This document shows positions 61,559 to 64,000 of a DNA stretch of 64,000 nucleotides, one piece after another. The first letter of the stretch is position 1. Each line of letters starts with the position of its first letter. This DNA is from Hermodice carunculata. Lineage: Eukaryota > Annelida > Polychaeta > Eunicida > Amphinomidae. The notes below the pieces were generated by a model that saw nothing but the letters and a program-made list of their open reading frames with translations, was not told the origin of the DNA and did no database searches. A program made the translations under genes and the position numbers. The DNA lies in the NCBI GenBank assembly GCA_964020975.1, contig OZ026621.1, forward strand, positions 97,528,005 to 97,592,004, given 5' to 3'.

Positions 61559-63600
61559 AAGCTAACCTGTCCCTGTCTAACTTATATACATAGAAGTACT
61601 ATTGTCCAATTTGTACACGTTCCTCTGTAAAATTTTGACATAGGCTGTATTAGCCCAAGTAAATTAAAGGGTCTTCATCGGGTAACTACTCAACATGTTT
61701 CGAAGCCTTTTACCCGTACATGTCTCTCTGAGTAGCGGCTCCTTGTCTAAGCTAAATATTCAGCAAAGACAACCCACATAATAATGAATAAATATGAACG
61801 TGGCAAATGATGAATTAGCTAAATACGTAAAGTTTTGCATATACATGTAGACCTTCATTAGTAAAGAAGAATACCTGGCAAACAAGCTGTAATTACCAAA
61901 TTTGTGTAGTACAGGTTCAGATAAGAACAATTTGACTTACCCGTGAACCAACATGTACCCTTTCTAGCTGGACAGCTTATTCTAGTTAAACCATCCGCCA
62001 GTGTTTAACTGAAGTAGAAGCAAGCTGGGGCATTATATTCAGTCCCAGTGATTGTAAAATAAACAGTTGCAGGTAGACCTCCTGTCTAAACCAAGGGAAA
62101 TCCTAACAATGACTGCAACAATGTACGTCCAGCACCAGAAATGTAAAACAAACTCCATAATGACACCTACTCCTCAAACAATTAAGCTCTATTTCATTGC
62201 CAACCCTGAGTCAATGTATCAACGTAATGTGTCAGGTTTGTGATGTTTGAAAAAATGCTGTCACTTTTGAGTAATTTTTTAACATTGAGTAAAAGTGCAT
62301 TTAGGCAGAAAAGAATAAAAGTCATTAGCATTTATGCCATAAACATGTTATCAAAACAATTTTTCTTAACAGGATTTTGAGTGCAATTAAGCAAACATGT
62401 TACTGTGGTAGGCCGCTGCTTGCTACCGATAGTCATTTGTATTTCAGTCAAGAGAATGCAATGAAAATATTAACCAGATATCAAGTATAATTAGGCAAGC
62501 TTCTAACTGTCGTAGGCCGCTACTCGCTACCGATAGCCCCTGGGGGTTTAACCTAGGAGAAATCAAGCTAGCCTAAAATGTTTGAAAGGTGAACATTAAA
62601 AAAGAATGATGTCAAAAGATAAAATTAAGTCGAAAAAAAGGCAAGTCTAAAATCTCTAAAATTATTGAAGCCAAACTTTCTAACCATCTCCTGATATTTA
62701 CAGCAAAATTTGTAGAAATATTTGATCAAAAGTACATCTTTGAATCTTCCTGACTCAAGTTTATTGTAAATATAAATTTGGTTCGAGATGCAAAGTCCTG
62801 AAATTTAGAACAAATACGACCAAATCTCAAAGTCTGTGAAAAAAAAACGTATTATATCCAATAGTATCCGAAATAATACTGCCTGGGAAAGGATAATTAA
62901 CTACTTCAAAGTTAAACTTATCTATTTTGTGATAGACTTTAATACAAAACCTGTCATTTGTGACCTGATTATCCAAGTCCAAAAACACATCTCTGACACC
63001 ATCTGAATTGTTACCCTCCAAATATCTTTTGGGTAAATTTCTTTAGCAATTTTACTGAAATTTTGTACATTTACACAAGCAATGTCATCAATATATCTTG
63101 CGTTGTTTGATAATTTTGTAGCCATTTGAAAGTCCCTTCTCATCAGTTTATCCATATACTTAAATTCAAGCCAGGTAAAATAAAAATATGCCAGCAAAGG
63201 GGAGCATTTCCTACCCATTGCAATGCCTTTTATTCGTTGAAAAATCAGTGGTCCGCATTGAACAAAAGTATTATCCAAAAGAAATTTTATAGCATCTATC
63301 AAAGTTTCAACAGTGTACGATTTAATGTTACTTTTTGAATATTTGTTGTGTTATGCTTTCTTTGTATATGAATTAATATTAATGTATGGTTTACCATTAT
63401 GGTTAAACATTTTGCTTATTAATTTTGAAAGTGAACCATTGACTTCATCTATGGGTAGATTTGTGGGCAGTGAAGAAAAATCAAAACATTTTATATTTTT
63501 TGCTTTTACATCTTTGATTTTAGATACTAACTCGGAAGAATTGCTAATAGACGAATCCGCGAGTAAGCAGAGTTAGAATTGGAAGCGGAGATCGTAATTA
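61480..63600 (-). mobile_element. PLE-A copy 3: Penelope-like element, longest RT in the window
   Basis: The minus-strand element runs from the RT (63580-62650) through a 1.1-kb spacer homologous to copies 1 and 2 to the MESKEFGLRNRV start. Spacer landmarks include TTGTTTTACATTTCTGGTGC near 62150 and the GAGTAGCGGCTCCTTG block near 61735. The window shows no clear terminal repeats. It is the only copy with the RT palm reaching motif A. Confidence 0.85.
62650..63580 (-). pseudogene. Penelope-like reverse transcriptase (PLE-A)
   Basis: Order on the minus strand: CFDFSSLPTNLPIDEV (motif A, catalytic Asp; 63500-63440), LLDNTFVQCG, RIKGIAMGRKCSPLLAYFYF (63240-63180), NNARYIDDIACVN (motif C, both Asp present; 63110-63070), IYPKDI, FLDLD, FCIKVYHKI, FEVVNYPFP, then the thumb KYFYKFCCKYQEMVRKFG to about 62660. 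The pieces lie in more than one frame (63302-62922 and 63021-62827 are the open blocks), so this copy is also inactive. No GIY-YIG domain is seen downstream. Confidence 0.88.
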
Positions 63601-64000
63601 CAGTCAAAATTTGGGGGCCATCTCCGAAATGTACAAATTCATTTATACTTATGACTCGGCTCTGTCCACAAAATCGCATTCAAATGAACACCTTTACAAA
63701 GAAACAACGACAAATATACTTCATTGACCTATTCATTGTTTAATTGCATATTTCTTGCTGATCAATGGATAAACCGTAACAAGCATTTGCAATAAAGTGT
63801 TAGGCGTTTCTCCTGATACACGGAAAAACTCATGAGGATGCTCCTAGAACAGAATGAACACATCTTTTTCTCCCCACATTCCCTGGTCATTGATAGCAAA
63901 CCCTTTCCGCGGGATAGCACGATCATACGATAAGGTTCTTGGAGGTCTCAACAGAAAGAGCAAAATAGGCAGCAATGCTCTCACGATACGAATACTACCA
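63601..64000. other. No gene identified
   Basis: Unique sequence at the window edge. The upstream half of the PLE-A RT would be expected here but I could not read it with confidence. Confidence 0.4.

Overview
This is animal nuclear DNA: AT-rich, with long microsatellites, no operons, no rRNA or tRNA gene and no complete host gene that I can recognise. It is mostly a graveyard of mobile elements. The mix (Tc1 and pogo-like DNA transposons, a Crypton-type tyrosine recombinase, two Penelope-like reverse transcriptase families, a LINE, Ty3/gypsy remnants, a tRNA-derived SINE, and repeats opening with AAGAGGCCCATGGGCC and closing with a GGACGGAC tract) suggests a marine invertebrate, most likely a lophotrochozoan such as a mollusc. 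That is an inference from repeat style, not from a marker gene.

Layout. 1-3.8 kb: mostly anonymous, with an ATAA microsatellite and a pogo-like MITE end. 3.8-6.7 kb: a TA tract, an array of TTTACACATGTGTAAA palindromes, and a truncated Penelope-like element (PLE-A copy 1) between inverted repeats, followed by a ~150-bp tandem array. 6.7-10.1 kb: one TA microsatellite interrupted first by a Tc1 element and then by a 1.2-kb MITE. 10.1-11.7 kb: a weak host-promoter candidate. 12.1-16.5 kb: many dispersed copies of a 17-bp motif around a 1.2-kb foldback element. 17.8-19.6 kb: Helentron/pearl-like repeat A. 20.6-22.8 kb: PLE-A copy 2. 25.3-25.7 kb: tRNA-derived SINE copies. 29.9-31.2 and 33.3-36.6 kb: two broken Ty3/gypsy fossils, with a TatD-nuclease-like coding region between them on the same strand. 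37.2-38.0 kb: a ~140-bp tandem array and a large hairpin. 38.5-39.9 kb: a Crypton/ZMYM-like tyrosine recombinase relic. 40.3-41.5 kb: the second MITE copy, inverted. 42.0-44.6 kb: Helentron/pearl-like repeat B with a PLE-B fragment inside. 46.8-49.4 kb: minisatellites. 50.2-52.4 kb: a split pogo/Jerky-type transposase. 52.7-53.2 kb: a second PLE-B fragment. 53.5-56.3 kb: a LINE. 57.2-61.4 kb: a large broken gene of an uncharacterised PIN/FEN-nuclease-like family. 61.5-63.6 kb: PLE-A copy 3, on the same strand immediately upstream of that gene.

No pathway is encoded. The most interesting lead is the right end. All three PLE-A copies carry the same downstream spacer and the same conserved ORF start (MESKEFGLRNRV...), and in copy 3 that ORF start runs straight into sequence belonging to the PIN/FEN-like family. 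Other leads are the TatD-like region beside a gypsy pol, the palindrome array, the dispersed GGTTACCTAC motif, and two PLE-B fragments that both end at a GGACGGAC tract.
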